Of a DNA stretch of 64,000 bases, positions 1 to 12,692 are shown piece by piece. Source of the stretch: Parasitella parasitica (Eukaryota > Mucoromycota > Mucoromycetes > Mucorales > Mucoraceae); assembly GCA_025201805.1 (NCBI GenBank), contig MU619272.1, positions 1-64,000 on the forward strand, written 5' to 3'. The position numbers and the translations under genes are program-made. Numbering within the stretch: the first letter of the stretch is position 1; the number at the start of each line of letters is the position of its first letter. Under the pieces are notes generated by a model. It saw only the letters and a program-made list of their open reading frames with translations. It ran no database searches and was not told where the DNA came from.

Positions 1-136
1 GTTAATCAAAACCTATTATATTCTCTCTTATCTAACATTTGCCCAAACATTGCATAGTGTATATCACGTGTTTTTCCTCCATATTATACTTGCTGGTTAC
101 CTACTATTGAATTCTACATCTGACAGAAGAAAGGAC

Positions 137-207
137 GCGCGGTTGGTTAAGTGGTATAATCTTCGCCTGCCACGCGAAGGGCCGGGGTTCGATTCCCCGA
201 TCGCGCA
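137..207 (+). tRNA. tRNA-Gly (anticodon GCC)
   Basis: The sequence folds as a 71-nt tRNA cloverleaf. The acceptor stem pairs 137-143 (GCGCGGT) with 200-206 (ATCGCGC), followed by discriminator A207. The anticodon stem pairs 162-166 with 174-178 around loop 167-173, which places GCC at 169-171, so it decodes glycine GGC and, by wobble, GGT. The T-arm reads CGGGG-TTCGATT-CCCCG. There is no intron and no encoded CCA, as expected for a nuclear eukaryotic tRNA. Confidence 0.96.
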
Positions 208-965
208 TCTTTTTATTAAAAATGTGATGTATAGTGCATGTAGCGTTTCAATTCGCATTTGTAAACTCTTCTTGTGTATTTACACCATTGCCAATGTTTT
301 TCTTGATTTAAAATAAAATTATCAAATCAAGCGGAACATTTTATCATTGTTATATTTGATACAGTACATCTATTAGTAAACAGAATTAATCATGAATTGT
401 CTGTTTAGGAAATTATCTATATTCTAAATTACGAAGGTAACTTCTCTAATGGTCAGCTAATTAAATACGGTATGAATAGGCTCTACTCTGACAAATACTG
501 TTTTGAAGCCTTGTTTGACAGCTAAATGTCCAAGGTATATATAGATTGATTCATGTAGATTTAGTCAATATTAATAAAGTTGTTAATTTTGTACCTGGTA
601 AATCAATGGTCCTAATGATTCTCTGTTTTTATCATATATAATTAGCCTCTGTGCCCTTTTCAAGATCTAGCATAAGAATGGCCCTTATTTATACGTTTTC
701 AAAATTATTTCTCATTTCCAATTCAAGAATTCCATAATAAATATAACAGCCCTGACTCATGTGTTTTCTAGAAGGCAAATTTCGTTCATCGTGCCTTACC
801 CAAGAGTAGCACAATATGCTGTCCTGCATTAATGAGCAAATTTTTATGCACTTTAAGAAGTTTGCTTAGTTCTTTTTATTAACAGTTTATAAAAAGTATG
901 TTCCTACTGCAGGCTATATATTACATACATGATGCTAGCAAAATTATACATGTCTGAAAGATTAA
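208..965. other. Intergenic, no gene seen
   Basis: About 750 bp of AT-rich DNA between the tRNA and the end of the PhoD-like gene. All frames are broken by stops and no conserved motif was recognised. It should hold the 3' UTR of the PhoD-like gene near 900-965. Confidence 0.6.
210..214 (+). terminator. RNA polymerase III terminator of tRNA-Gly
   Basis: A run of five T starts three bases after the tRNA discriminator base. This is the usual Pol III termination signal. Confidence 0.85.
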
Positions 966-3267
966 CTACTGCTGACGACGAAAAAAGCTTTTCCAACATT
1001 GAGATGGTCTAATAAAGCCTCTGATCAATGTAAAACGACAAGACGCTATTGTGCTCTTTTTCTTTTGCTTCTGCTGGGATATTTGCTGTTGTTGAGAAGT
1101 TAAATGGTGATGTGGTGGTGCTGGAGGCGAGGTACGACAAATATTATTCAGATAATCTAGTAGGTTCTGCGCATATAGTTTAATGCCTACTTCACCAAAC
1201 AATAGTTTTGGTACGGCCACTAGATATCCTTTTGTGCCCTTTTTCCCTGTTTCTTTTTCAGCTTGAATATAAAAATGCATTCTATCAGTGTCTTGATCAA
1301 GATAACCTGCGCAATAATTACGCATCCCCATCAACTTTTTATTGGCTCTCTGTACAAATATACATGGAAGCGTGAGTGAGTTGATCAAAACATATTTTTT
1401 TGTCGCATGTAAAGAGAATACGAGAAATTTACTTACAGAGTTTCCATTAGGAGAGAATTTGAAAAGCTCATACATTCTCTCTTCAATATTTCCATCAAAT
1501 GTCTCATAAGAAGAATTCTGATTTAGCACGGCTAAAAGCACTTGAGGAGGTGGGGCATTTACAATGGCGCTAGAGATAATCTGGACCATAAGATAGGGGT
1601 CGCCTTCCTCTTTTGTCGTCATATCCTTGGAAAATAGTCTTCCAGCTCCACAGCAATGTACGTCTCCACCCAAAAACGTCACTCTTCTCGATGTTTCCTT
1701 TGCGTACGTTTGAAGACGTCTGATGAAATCTCTTCTTTCAGCTATGTGGTTACTTGCAGTCCAATCTATACATTGGGTGAGGAAAACACAGAGCTATAAA
1801 CCACATTTTACAGACTTACGATCATTCATGTCATCCAACAGCTCGGGATCACCATTCCATTCATTCAGCTGACCAGCTATTAGGTTCCCTAATGTGCCTG
1901 TCTTTCCCACCAGTGTCGCAATGTCAAAACTGGCAACGCTCTCCATTGCTCTTTCAAATAGTGTCAAGCGAGGATATATTAGCGGCACGCCTGTCAACAC
2001 CATAAAATGCTTGACGGTGGACGGCATGCGCCTATACATTTCTGTAAATAATTTATCATACGACTTTTGGGTGCACACTTGACGTTTTGTGCGCTCGCCA
2101 CGTGCATCCAGTGACAAAAGACCAATGGAAGGACCAAGAGTGGTAAGGATATGATTGCACGTGGGCAGTTCACCGCGAATCATTCCATCTCTCTCTGCGC
2201 GCTCTATATTGGTGTGATTCTGGAATGCGTAGTAAAACCGTGATGCATTGGCAAAGAGCACTAGATCCCTGTTAGCGATTTACTTGCTGTTTTTGGTGGG
2301 ATTAATTTAATAGACAAGTTTACCTTCAAAGCAGTCAGCAGATTGCATATCAGCAGGGTAAGATCCATAGCCGTCAATGATATCCTGTAGGTACTGAGTG
2401 TTTAGTATGCAAGTATGTATGTTGTCTTTTCTTTATCAATTTCATTACGTGATCATCCCACATGTTGATTGACGGAATTTCTGCATATGCTTGTGCTTGA
2501 ATTGGACTTTTTTCAAAACTACACATCATTTTTTCTGTAAATCATGCATACGCAAAAAAAAAAGTTCGTCTGTGCGTTTATTACATGTCTTACCTGAAAT
2601 TCTCAATGTAACTCCAAAAGTAAAAATGCTCAAAGCCGTTTCGCATAGACTGTGGAAGCTTCATGGCCAGTCTCTTTACTGGGACTTTTTCCTTCACCCA
2701 TGGCTTCATGAAATCCTCATGAATTAGTCTGTCTTGATACAGTTGGTCACCGCCACCAAGCATGACGTGAAATGGCATCACATGGTGTCTATCAAGAACG
2801 TCTTGCCATAATGGCGCTTCTTTTTCTGCAAATCTTTCCTTTTCTGCCTGAGAAATGTCTGAAAATCCGTTGCAAGAATAAAACATGAATCGCATGGAAT
2901 CTTGGATTGCTGGCAAATGAAACTGAAACTGCTTCGTTGGTACTGTGAAAGCATCGCTAGTGTAGGACGCAGTTTGTGGTTCTTCTAGCAATGGCAGTAA
3001 CAGCTCATAGCGCCAAAAGTAGTACTCATTTCGAAATATGTCAATGGTTTCAACCTGAGCAGGATGCATAATCTTCTCTTTGTGAGTCTTGTTGGATCGT
3101 AATAAAAGAGTCAGTGAAGGAGGACGAGATGAGTCGATGACAATGAGACATGATCCTCGCCAAATTCTCTTTTCGTAGTCGATTTCCATGTAGCGCAGCA
3201 GAGGGCCGCATAAAATGCGTGCTACTGATAATTTCTTTTGCGTTGTAGTGATTTGAGGCTCAAGCAT
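966..3267 (-). CDS. PhoD-like phosphatase domain protein
   Basis: A predicted metallophosphoesterase-type protein of the PhoD-like (PhoD_2) group that is common in fungi; substrate and location are unknown. Six exons join in frame to 652 residues: 3267-2594, 2518-2449, 2384-2324, 2260-1820, 1765-1437, 1349-966. The family core is visible: INMWDDHDIIDGYGSYP across the exon 2/3 junction, DHWTA across the exon 4/5 junction, and FLGGDVHCCGAGR in exon 5, which supply the Asp/His metal ligands typical of PhoD enzymes. The intron at 1436-1350 is 87 nt and free of stops, so it could be read through, but removing it restores family-like spacing. The C-terminal tail is His/Gln/Lys-rich. Start chosen as the first ATG of the open frame. 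Confidence 0.85.
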
Positions 3268-3490
3268 TTGAATTTAGATTGTAAGTTTTTTAAGGGTAAG
3301 GGAAAGAGAAGCTATCCCTTTTGATTAGATGATGACATATATAGCATTGGGAACCTGTTGATATGTCACAAGCATCATTATTCAGTTGACATGTTTGCAA
3401 GTTGTGATATGGTGGATGATCAAATATTATTTCATACAGCACAAAAGAGACAAGTCGATTTTTTTATTAAGTATATTAGTATACACTAAT

Positions 3491-4736
3491 TTACTTTGAA
3501 CTTTCAAAGGCAGCCTTGGCCTCGTTAATCTTGTTGAGACGTTGCTTCTTGTTGAGGGAAACATGTCTGCGGTAAGGCTTGGCAGGCTTGCCCTTCTTTT
3601 CAGTGAGTTGTTGCTTGGGGTTCTCACGGATAGCTTCATGAGCTTCTGAGTACATATCCTCAACCTTATCTGAGGAAATACCCTCCTTGATGAAAGTAGC
3701 GAATTGCTTCTTGTAACGCTCTTCATCTTCTTCTTCGAGGTATTCCATGTATTCAGCGACGTGAACACCGTAAATGTAGTTACGGAGGAGTTCGTCATCG
3801 TTAGTCTTGGTTTCAATATCGAAGCCAGGGAAACGGTTACCGTTGTGGGGGACAAAAATACCACCGTCGGAAGCTCCCTTCATGGCACCAAAGACACGAG
3901 CACCAGTGGAGGTACGAGCAAGACCAACATCAAGGAAAGCCTTGAAAGGGCGAGCACCATCGTCAGCAGCTTCAATCTGTTGAACAGTGCCATCGGGCTC
4001 AGCGAAACCTTCGTACTTGTCAGCAAGACCGAGCTTGGTGAGAGTACGACGGGCAAGGAGAAGACCAGTAGCGTAGGCAGAAGCCCAGTTGGTCAAACCA
4101 CCCTTGACGCCATAACGGGGAAGTTCATGAGCATAAGCTGCAGAGAGGACAAAATCACCTTGGAGCTTAGCGTAGATGATTTGGCAGACAATGTCCTTGT
4201 TAGTGAAACGAACTACCAATCTATACTTGGGAGAGTTGTACTTGTTCTTGGCTTGGACAACGAGTCTCTTACGAGCATAGTAGTCAGTCTTACCCTCTAA
4301 ATTAAACAACATTTGCATTAGATAAACGTTGTCAAGAACTCGACACCAACAGAATCAAGTGTAACTGTGTTGGCCGCGTGAATGATCAGCCTACACACTA
4401 CACTTTCTATCCATATGATAGATCGAGCCTCATAGTAATTGCTAAACGGCGTACCTCTTCTTCTACGATACTTGACTTGATAACGCTTGAAATAAGCCTT
4501 GTTCTTTTGTTGCTTGACGAAAGGCTAAATTTTGTGTTTATCAGTACAACGATATTCGCTGCTTTAAAAAGCATGGATGTATACGAGCAACTCTCTTTTG
4601 GGTCTGTAGTGTATCTCGCAGCAAGGCAACCATTAGATGTCCATCCATTATTGATATCCATCCATCAGTTGTCCATCCCGACAGATAAGCATATACAGAT
4701 AAAAGTGATTGCTATGGTCAATCTTATACATACCAT
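3491..4736 (-). CDS. RPL5: 60S ribosomal protein L5 (uL18)
   Basis: Large-subunit protein that binds 5S rRNA and, with L11, loads the 5S particle onto the pre-60S ribosome. Exons: 4736-4734 (the ATG alone), 4524-4455, 4296-3491, giving 292 residues against about 297 in yeast. The N terminus [20 protein letters not shown] followed by [16 protein letters not shown] is diagnostic, as are [10 protein letters not shown] and [11 protein letters not shown]. The first intron (4733-4525, 209 nt) is long for this genome and has a GTATGT donor; such leader introns are common in fungal ribosomal genes. The C terminus is Lys-rich. The same-strand PhoD-like gene lies 223 bp beyond its stop. Confidence 0.97.
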
Positions 4737-5237
4737 TGTTCGACGTTGCTTTGTAAAGGAAGGATCTATAAAATTCAAACTTTTCACCCGTTAATATATT
4801 GCTGAGATGAGTTTCAAAATTTCACGAATACAGCAACCAGTATGTTTGCCCAACGCTGCTTGCATTTAGATCAAGCCCATTGCCAAAAATGCCACAAACT
4901 GGAATTATGTCAATTTCTTGTTAAAGAAACAATAAATGAATTTTATGCAGATAAAATCATGCTGCTTTCTACTGGGATTGTGTATGAATTTCTCATGGTT
5001 CGATCATATTTTGTGGATAACTTGTATATGAGAATGAACTGACCCTTTAAATGTTAATCTATCAGGTCGATTGCATGCATTTCAAGGAGTTATCTATAAT
5101 GAAGTATTTTTTATCAATATTTAACCAATATTTTGCTTTTGTATTTAAGTGATTCATTTTGCTATCCCGCAATCCGGTGAAGCAATCAAACAATACCAAA
5201 TATTGCGGAGGAGAAAAGTTTGTTCATCTTCTTTACC
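4737..5237. other. Divergent promoter region RPL5 / coiled-coil gene
   Basis: About 500 bp separate the divergent start codons. A short Cys-containing open frame at 4842-5042 (+) has no family signature and is not called. No other gene is visible. Confidence 0.5.
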
Positions 5238-5827
5238 ATGCCAACGCATACTGGACCAACTGAAAGATCACCACGATGGCAATTTCGAAAAAAGAAAAAA
5301 CTAGATAAGAGACGGAAAAGGCGACGGGAAGATTTAGAAACAAATAAATTTACTACGGTGTCCACAACAAAAGAGCCTGATGAATCCTTACTCTGGACTG
5401 AAAAACAGAAATACGAGCAAGATAAGCGTAAATGGGAACAGAGAGAAGCCAAATTCAAGCTAGTCGAACTAGCTAAACAAAAAACCAGAGAAAAAGAAGG
5501 AAGAGCAAAGGCATTGACAAAAGTAATATTGAATTTTAACAAGACATAAACCGACTGTCTAACTAAAACTGTACAACTAGAAACGATGGCAAGATACCTT
5601 AATGACACTGCCAATACTTGCTCCTTCCTTTTCGATCAATGACGATGATAAGGTATGCTTTTTTACGTAATTATGCCTAGCATGATTTGCTTATGCTCTG
5701 TTTTTAGACTTGCACCAAAAGTCCTTTCAAGACATTTGTGCAGCCAGCGAACGATGCCAGTAGCTCACCATTGAGAAAGGCTACCTACCGAGAGCGATTT
5801 TTACTAAGAAAACAAAGCAAACAATAA
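5238..5827 (+). CDS. Small basic coiled-coil protein, function unknown
   Basis: Three exons (5238-5522, 5581-5652, 5708-5827) join in frame to 158 residues; both introns are about 55-60 nt with GTAATA/GTATGC donors and TAG acceptors. Residues 17-36 are a Lys/Arg block that could be a nuclear signal. Residues about 55-95 are a charged helix of the type KQKYEQDKRKWEQREAKF, a likely coiled coil. The remainder is polar with an Arg/Lys-rich end. The helix recalls the N-terminal region of ZRSR2/Urp-type splicing factors, but the zinc fingers and RRM of that family are absent, so this is only a hint. Start chosen at the first ATG (ACC-ATG-CCA context). Confidence 0.7.
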
Positions 5828-7055
5828 CTGCACTTTTGCTAGCCAGTTTCATTCATATTCACTCAAATCATAAAACTCATTGCGAATATTATAACTCAAC
5901 CATATCAGTTTTTATACTTTTTTTTTTTTTTTTTTTTTTTTTTTGAGAAGGCTGAATTTGCAGATCGATGAGCGCATTGTGTGATGAGCATTGATCTAGA
6001 TAAACATTCAAACAAATTTGTAATTTGAAATAGCACAATAAATGTCGAGAATGATAGAGGCAAATATCTCCTGCATAAAATCCAATAACCAATTTCAATT
6101 ATACATGGTCCTCGTTTTGTTTGCAAGATGCTTTGCTGCAATAACGATGATGAAAAAAACAGGGGAATCACGAATGTATTAAATCAAGTGGTTTGGTGAT
6201 GAGGTGCATTAAGTGCCATGTATGAACCAAATCACTACAAACTGTGTCGTTAGTAGAAAAATTTAATGGTGATTTTCAAAATATGGATTGCTTGTAGCCT
6301 TTAGATCTCTGGAGTCTTCAAATGAGATTTAGACATGAACATATAAATTTAAACGTGATTTTGTCTCCTGCCGAGCTTTATAAAGATAATTACCCTCTTG
6401 AAAGAAAGGCGTGTATACATTTGTTTCGAAATTTAGGAACCACACAATAGAATAAAGCCTATACAAACGCATTTGGACAATCACAATCCATCAAAGCAAA
6501 GTTACCGAATAATTTAAGCTTTTTTTTTTTATCGAGATAATCTGGATTACTTTAGACTTTTATAAATCGTCATTTTTCGCCCTATACATCATCGCTTTCC
6601 GTACTGGACCCAGAAAACGCAACTCATCATCTTCTTTGCAAGTGGTAATCTTGTAACATTATGTTCTTTTTCCTCACAACTATATTGAATCAGTTAGGAC
6701 GGATCCTTTTCCTTATACGTAGCGTTACCCGCTCGATAATTATACCAATTTCACACAATCCTCTTTTATACATGTATTCTGCACTCATAAAACAATCCGA
6801 AATTGCCCGAGTTTTTTATCCGTGTTTCCACAGTGCAAAAATGGTGAAGCTGAGATCTTGTTGGGGGAGAGGTGTTTTGATAATCGCCTCTATGTGGGGG
6901 AGGGGGATGCAGAGATAAATGCAACTGTTTGGCCGAATATCAGAATTAAATTCATATAAGTAGAGGATCCTTTTTGATGTTTCTATCCTTTTACTTCTCG
7001 TTTGGTTTCTTTTTTAAATTACCAGCTCGATAACACATACATTCGTTCAAAAACA
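5828..7055. other. Intergenic, upstream region of the Myb gene
   Basis: About 1.2 kb without a supported gene. It contains the poly(T) tract and, on the plus strand, two G-rich clusters near 6860-6875 and 6893-6908 (GGGGGA, GGGGAGGGGG), 150-200 bp upstream of the Myb start. These could be C2H2-factor binding sites, but that is inference only. Confidence 0.5.
5920..5944. repeat. Poly(T) tract
   Basis: A homopolymer of more than 20 T in the intergenic region. It is a simple repeat and prone to length error in sequencing. Shorter tracts recur through the window, for example near 8281, 22372, 38731, 53487, 60045, 61801 and 62577. Confidence 0.9.
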
Positions 7056-8072
7056 ATGTCAAACTCCAATTTAGACAATTATACCGTATTCAAGCAAGAT
7101 GGAAGCCAACAGTTCTATTGCAGATGGTCCACTGAAGAAGACATACTGCTATCAACGGCAGTAGCAAATCATGGACCTCACAAGTGGACGTTGGTGTCAA
7201 AGTTGATTCCAGGAAGGACTGCAGTGCAATGCTCGACTCGGTGGTTTGGTGCTTTAAAGTAGGCGTATAAATTCATCATCGTTAATCCAAGCCAAAAAAC
7301 TAATTCTTTCTGAAATAGCCCAAACATACTTAAAGGAAAATGGTCCAAGCATGAAGATCTTGCACTGACTCAGGCAGTGCGCTACTTTCAGGCAATCATG
7401 TCGAACATCCCATGGAACAGAGTTGCAGAAAACATCCCTCATAGAACGGGCATCCAATGCCAAGCAAGATGGACGGAGGCACTTGATCCCGCTGTTCGCA
7501 AAGGCAGATGGCATCCTGAAGAAGACAGGCAGCTAAGCGCTGCCATTGTAAAATACGGCTGCTGCTGGATCCGAGTGGCCAGCATGATCCCCACTCGCAC
7601 CCAACGCCAATGCCGTACTCGATGGAATCAGATACACTCGCAGCATTTGAAAGCAGCGTCCACAGCAACTCGAAATGACCCCCAAGCAGCAGTAAAAAAG
7701 CCTTTTAATTTCAATTTCGTGCCATCCATGACAACAAATGGACAACAACCGCTTGCTAATAAGGACCCATTCATCGTTATCTCATCATCGCCGACAGTAG
7801 ACGATATCATTGCTAGCAGTAATACTTGCCAATTTCCATCAAATGCCTCTATAAGCAGCAGCTCTTCGTCATTCTCCTGTGTATCCGATTCATCACCAAC
7901 ATCCATCATATTCCCGATCTCACCTTCTACATCAAGCAGCAATCTGCTGCATCATGAAGCCCAATTATTTCCAGCTATGAAATCATCCAAGGACAGCCTT
8001 GAATCTCCAACCGAATTCACGGATAATCTAGAGTTTGAGTTTTTACTGGATTGCTACACTACACAGCAGTAG
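7056..8072 (+). CDS. Three-repeat Myb-type transcription factor
   Basis: Nuclear DNA-binding protein of the Myb/SANT class, 318 residues. Exons 7056-7258 and 7319-8072 join through a 60-nt intron. Three adjacent Myb repeats are visible: RWSTEEDILL...WTLVSKLIPGRT, KGKWSKHEDLAL...WNRVAENIPHRT and KGRWHPEEDRQL...WIRVASMIPTRT, each with its regularly spaced tryptophans and the QC-(x)2-RW recognition-helix end. The second repeat has about four extra residues before its middle Trp. After about residue 170 the protein is Ser/Thr-rich and low in complexity, ending in an acidic hydrophobic stretch that could activate transcription. Fungal relatives include BAS1-like and SNAP190-like Mybs; I cannot assign a target. 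Confidence 0.9.
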
Positions 8073-8492
8073 TGAGCTCATTTATGCCTATTATTAATTT
8101 CTTTCATCCCTTATTATAAGCTACACGCACGCACTCATTCCATGCTGTTATAAGTTATTTTACAGTTGTATGCTTCATCGTTTTCATTTATATCATCACT
8201 AATTCAATCATAGTAAAGAAAAAATTCGTTCGTTTGCACTTCCAAATATTGGCCGTGGTTTTCCTCCTTTTTTTCTTTTTTCTTTTTTTTTTTTTTAATA
8301 TTTCTTGAAATGGATACACATGGACTGTTGGGAAATGAGCTACATACAAACATATATGTACATAATTGCGATCGAGATACGGCAACTCACAGTTTACCAA
8401 TATGGAATCGACTATAAAAACTTTAGATGAAGCCTAATTAAGAGTATAACTATGCAACTCCTCAATATTCTGACCATTGGTAATCTGCAATT
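8073..8492. other. Convergent intergenic region
   Basis: About 420 bp between the Myb stop and the TTC7/YPP1 stop. It holds T-rich tracts around 8265-8297 and no open frame of interest; it should contain both 3' UTRs. Confidence 0.6.
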
Positions 8493-11400
8493 TCAAACAA
8501 ATCTAGGCAGCACGTCTAAGCTTTCAATTGGGCTAGTATCACTTAACTTCAGGGCATAGATCAGACTGTTTTTGGCATCCAACAGGTTTTGCTGATGTGT
8601 GTAGACCTTGCTAAGGAGGTACCTATTTTGTAAGACGACATGTCAAAAAATCACGCTATGCGACATTCATGTACTGTCATGCATCCTTACCATGCCTCTA
8701 TTTGATTCCATCCAAGTCCTCTGGTTATCTTTTCCAACAGCTGCTCGGCTAATTCAAATTGACCCATTTCAACATACATCGATGCTAAGGATATATGCGA
8801 TGCTATATGATCGGGGTCTATGGACAATGCTCTTTTAAATGCATCTACCGATTGTTCTTGCTGCTGTGCTCCCTTTTCCGTGTGGATGAATGCTGCAATT
8901 GTACCGATCTGGTTCCAAACATCTGCATCGTAGCCATGCGTCAATTGATCTGCTTCCACAATTGTTAGAAATGCTTCTCGATATTGTTTCGCATTAACGT
9001 ATGTTGCACTTGTCATGGTCCAGATTCTATTTAAAATGCACTGCCATTGCTTTTGCCATTGATAAAAATAGGCATCTCTTTCTATTGCCGAGGATGTACG
9101 AATCAAAGACTCTTGCTGCTGCTGGAAAGAAGAGGAGAGTTTCTCTTTAGAAAGGGATGGCTTTATGTGGCCTTTTTTTGTGCTTAAACTGCTATTGCTC
9201 GCACGGTCAGAGCAGAGTGTGTTATTGCGAGCATTGTCTATTTTTATATTAGTGACATCCCATATAAAAATTAGTACGCATACCGTTCTTGGTTTCATCA
9301 TCGGGTGGTAATTCAACAAAAATTGATTTTGACGCTGATAGTCTAGAGCTACTGGACCGAAACAGAGATTTAGCACCTAGCAAGTTCTTTGGCATCTTGG
9401 ATTCTCGCTTCTCTTTTTTATCCTTTTTGAGCTTATTTGCTACCGGGAAGCTTAGCAGTGGGTCATCCATGAATTGCCGTGATGTTTTGATTGATTTGCG
9501 ATGATTTCTGGGGCTTTTTCCCTCTGATGATGCTTCTTTCTCTTTCTCTTCTTCGTACACCTTGAACAGAGCAGAAGAGTTTATAAAATCAGCCTCTTTG
9601 TGGTCATTGTCCAAATCAAGAATGTCGTTATCCAACTGCTGCTGCTGTAATGGCGGTGGTAGTGCAAAATTACACGAGTTTAGGCTATCCTTATCTTTAT
9701 GGCTATCAGCTGCCGGTATAATGCTGCTAAAACTATGCATGCTGCCACTGGCATTGCTAGTTGCATCTTGTCGCTGTGAACTTAAGACGGAAGACCTACG
9801 GCTTTGCTTCGGTATCTCTACCACTGCATCGGGACTAAATGACGTTTCAAGGCTCATCTTTTTAGATAGTTTGGCGTACATATCAAGTAGATCTGGGTAA
9901 ACTGCGAGTGCCGCCTCTGCCCCTTCTAACATCTCCAACAGACGAACTTGCGTCATGCGCAGCTTCATATAGGCCACTGCATGACCGAAAAACTTTTGTC
10001 CTTCTTCAGTGTCCAATGAGAGGACCAAACCATAGTCTTGCTCATTACCGAAATCCTCAACCATGTTCAAATGATACCCCAGAGCAGCTTGTATCAGCTG
10101 CAGTGACTTTGGAAGAGCGTGGAATTGGCGAGAGGATTGAACCAGCGAAAGCAAATGCCAGCTAGGAATAAAATCGTCGCGAAGCTTGATGGAACGCTTT
10201 GCTGAGGAAGCAGCGGATAACATGTCTCCTACAATAGCTTGTTGAAGCCCCAGTTCGTAAAACGTTTGCCACGATCGCGAATCTAGTTCAGATGCTCTTT
10301 TAAGAGATGCAATCGATTCTATTAAATACATGGATCTTTTCTTTTCATCGGGGCCTATTTATATAGTATGCATTAGCTTGGACATGAAAAAAAAACAAAA
10401 AAAATTAACAGGTAGACTTACATTGTGATGCGTAAAGGCCGTAAGACACCCCTTGTACCCTTCTACTTTGGGCCATCAATGAACGCCATTGAGTAGCCTT
10501 TTTCTTTTTCAAATGCTCTGATTCCTCCAACAACGCGACTGCAATGTCGCTGAGTGCAGACGCTTCTTGTCCCTGCCTGTGGTGCTGACCAAATAGTTGC
10601 TGTGAGGCAGCAATGATGATTTTAACAACGTCAAACTCCATGTCGCTCTCATATGAGCCGACAGGGGGTTTCTTACGTGGAGTACATCTGGAGACAGGAG
10701 TCTGATCGTTGTCCTCTGATGAAGACAAGTCGTCTTCTTCTTGGTCTTGAGTTCCCTGCAATGATTTGAGCTTTTTTTCCCAGAAAAGCAGGCTGTCGTT
10801 AACGGACGATAATGATTCACTGGCAATGTACTCCAACCGATGTTGAATTGTCTCTGCCACAGTTCCTGGATATGCATTTTCATCTTCGCCATCACTGCTA
10901 TCCGAGATATACTGCTGCTGCTGCTTACAATCCATGTCAAGTACATGTGGTACATTCAATAATCCCAGATATTCAATGAGAGCAAGTCGAGCCTCTTGCG
11001 CTTGTCCCAATTTCAGCAGCGTGTAAAACAAGTGGCGCATCGTACACACACTGTTGAACGTGAATTTGCGGGCTTTCTGCAAATATCTCAAAGTGCGTTG
11101 TGTGTAATCGGTGGGTCCCCACCCTACGGTGTCATGAGCAGTAAAAAGCAGGTTTGTCAGCTCGAGTGCTCTGTGATTAAGATCAGTCGGGTTTTTTTTG
11201 TGATATTCGTTGGCAAACACAGCAAAAAGGCTTTGGAACTGTGCCATAAGCTGGATAGTCTCCTCTAACGCAGCGGCTGAACACTCGAATAGCGTGGTTT
11301 TGCCTGTCTCAGAGAACACAGACTGGGCAGGCAAAAGAATGGGAGAAGCAGGGCTGGGAGATACCGCATTATGAATAAAAATTTTGCACTAAAAACATGT

Positions 11401-12692
11401 GTACATAGTACCTTGTGTACTCATCTTCTGGCGAAGCAGGTACGTACACGCCTTTCTGATATGCTCTTGTCAGATATCGGATGTAATGCCGAAATATAAT
11501 CCACCGCTTATGGATTCTCCACTCTGGTGGCCAATGGGTGCTGCAATAATGCAGATATGTGCGCATCAACTTTAGCGTTTGTTTCACTGGGCCTCTTTTT
11601 CATTGTTATTATTATATGCTATATCTCTAATATTGTCTGTGTTACTTACTTTTTTCGCAGCTGTAGCAGTACCAATCGATAGAGACATTCTTCTAGCCAA
11701 AACGACAGGGATTTGTTCTGCTCTTGCGGGTGCTGCTCTGCGACTTTCAGCGCACTCAGATAGCAATCCAATGCGTCTGAATAATTGCCTTGAATTTCAT
11801 AGCACACGCCTTGGTTTGCCTTAATGTTAGTTTGCGCACAGACGTCTTTGTACAGACTAACCTTTAATCACCCTTGCTTGTACTAACAATACCAGACCAT
11901 ATCCTGCCTCTACATCTTCTAGTCTCAATGCCACTTGTTGCAGCCATTCCAGCGCTTTCTCGTACCGTCCCGTTTCAAAGTAGATTCTAGCCAAGATGAT
12001 TTTGGAGAACTATGTGTTTGGCTTTTGGGTACGTTGAAAAGAAGTCAAAAAAGTGTGCTGCTTCGTACCTGAGCTTGCCAATCATCTGGTGTTTCTAATT
12101 CACCCGATTTAATCCGCCTCTGAATGACATCCAATAATCTGACTAAAACCAATTGTACCTGAGAAGGTAACAGTCGGGGAGCAAGCGAAATGTTACTGGG
12201 ATCGTCCAACTGATAAAATATATCAGACTCCTCTGGATAATTGCTCTTCGCAGTGGATGCCGTCCCAATTGATGATGGTAAATTACCAAGGTTAGAAGAA
12301 GAGCCGATAGAATTTATAATCTGTCGGTTTCTCCATTCTCTTGTTGTAGCTGTGGCTGTTGCCGCAGGCGCTGTCGGTGGCGAGCTTGGCGATGGCAATG
12401 TTGATGATGGCAGATCAGAAACATTGGTGTCCGTAACCGCAATCTCTTGGCGAATCTGCCGAGCAAGCAGGATGAATTCGGCCTCCATTCTTGCAGTAAA
12501 TTCAAGCACTGCGAACAAATGATTAGCCAAATAGTATGCTTATTTTTCGTTTGGCTATGCCAAAAACAAACCTGATTCATAGGGGTGATATTTTTTGTAT
12601 CTTCTGGCTAATTCTGGGATGTTGCTCCATTGCTCGCTACATCGGGCTACGTCTAGGTCTATGAATGTCTGTAGTCCTTTTGGGTTCTCCAT
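8493..12692 (-). CDS. YPP1: TTC7/YPP1-family TPR scaffold of the PI4-kinase complex
   Basis: In yeast and animals Ypp1/TTC7 joins Efr3 to bring PI4KIII-alpha (Stt4) to the plasma membrane for PI4P synthesis. Nine exons join in frame to 1243 residues: 12692-12572, 12508-12069, 12009-11862, 11809-11650, 11594-11412, 11353-10422, 10354-9284, 9237-8691, 8622-8493. TPR-like helices are evident: ARIYFETGRYEKALEWLQQ, GVCYEIQGNYSDALDCYLSA, AFKRALSIDPDHIASHISLA, and the C-terminal AWYLLSKVYTHQQNLLDAKN, which matches the end of TTC7. Low-complexity linkers lie between TPR blocks (Ser-rich at 12400-12250, acidic near 10900, Lys/Ser-rich near 9800-9350). The acceptor of the third intron was chosen to give RVIKGVCYE; other choices give a 16-nt intron or a frameshift. 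Confidence 0.92.

Noticed and set aside
3704-4300. Long plus-strand open frame (198 codons)
   Set aside because: Antisense shadow of RPL5, produced by its biased codon use.
4525-4733. Possible C/D snoRNA in the first RPL5 intron (minus strand has CTGATGG and CTGATAA)
   Set aside because: The CTGAT near the 3' end is better explained as the intron branch site, there is no pairing terminal stem, and the C-box match is imperfect.
4842-5042. Short frame with Cys-x2-Cys-like spacing
   Set aside because: No family match, short, and in AT-rich intergenic DNA between divergent genes.
11847-11860. Tiny 16-nt intron in TTC7/YPP1 that would also keep frame
   Set aside because: Too short to splice; the acceptor at 11810 gives a 52-nt intron with a CTAAC branch and the family motif RVIKG.
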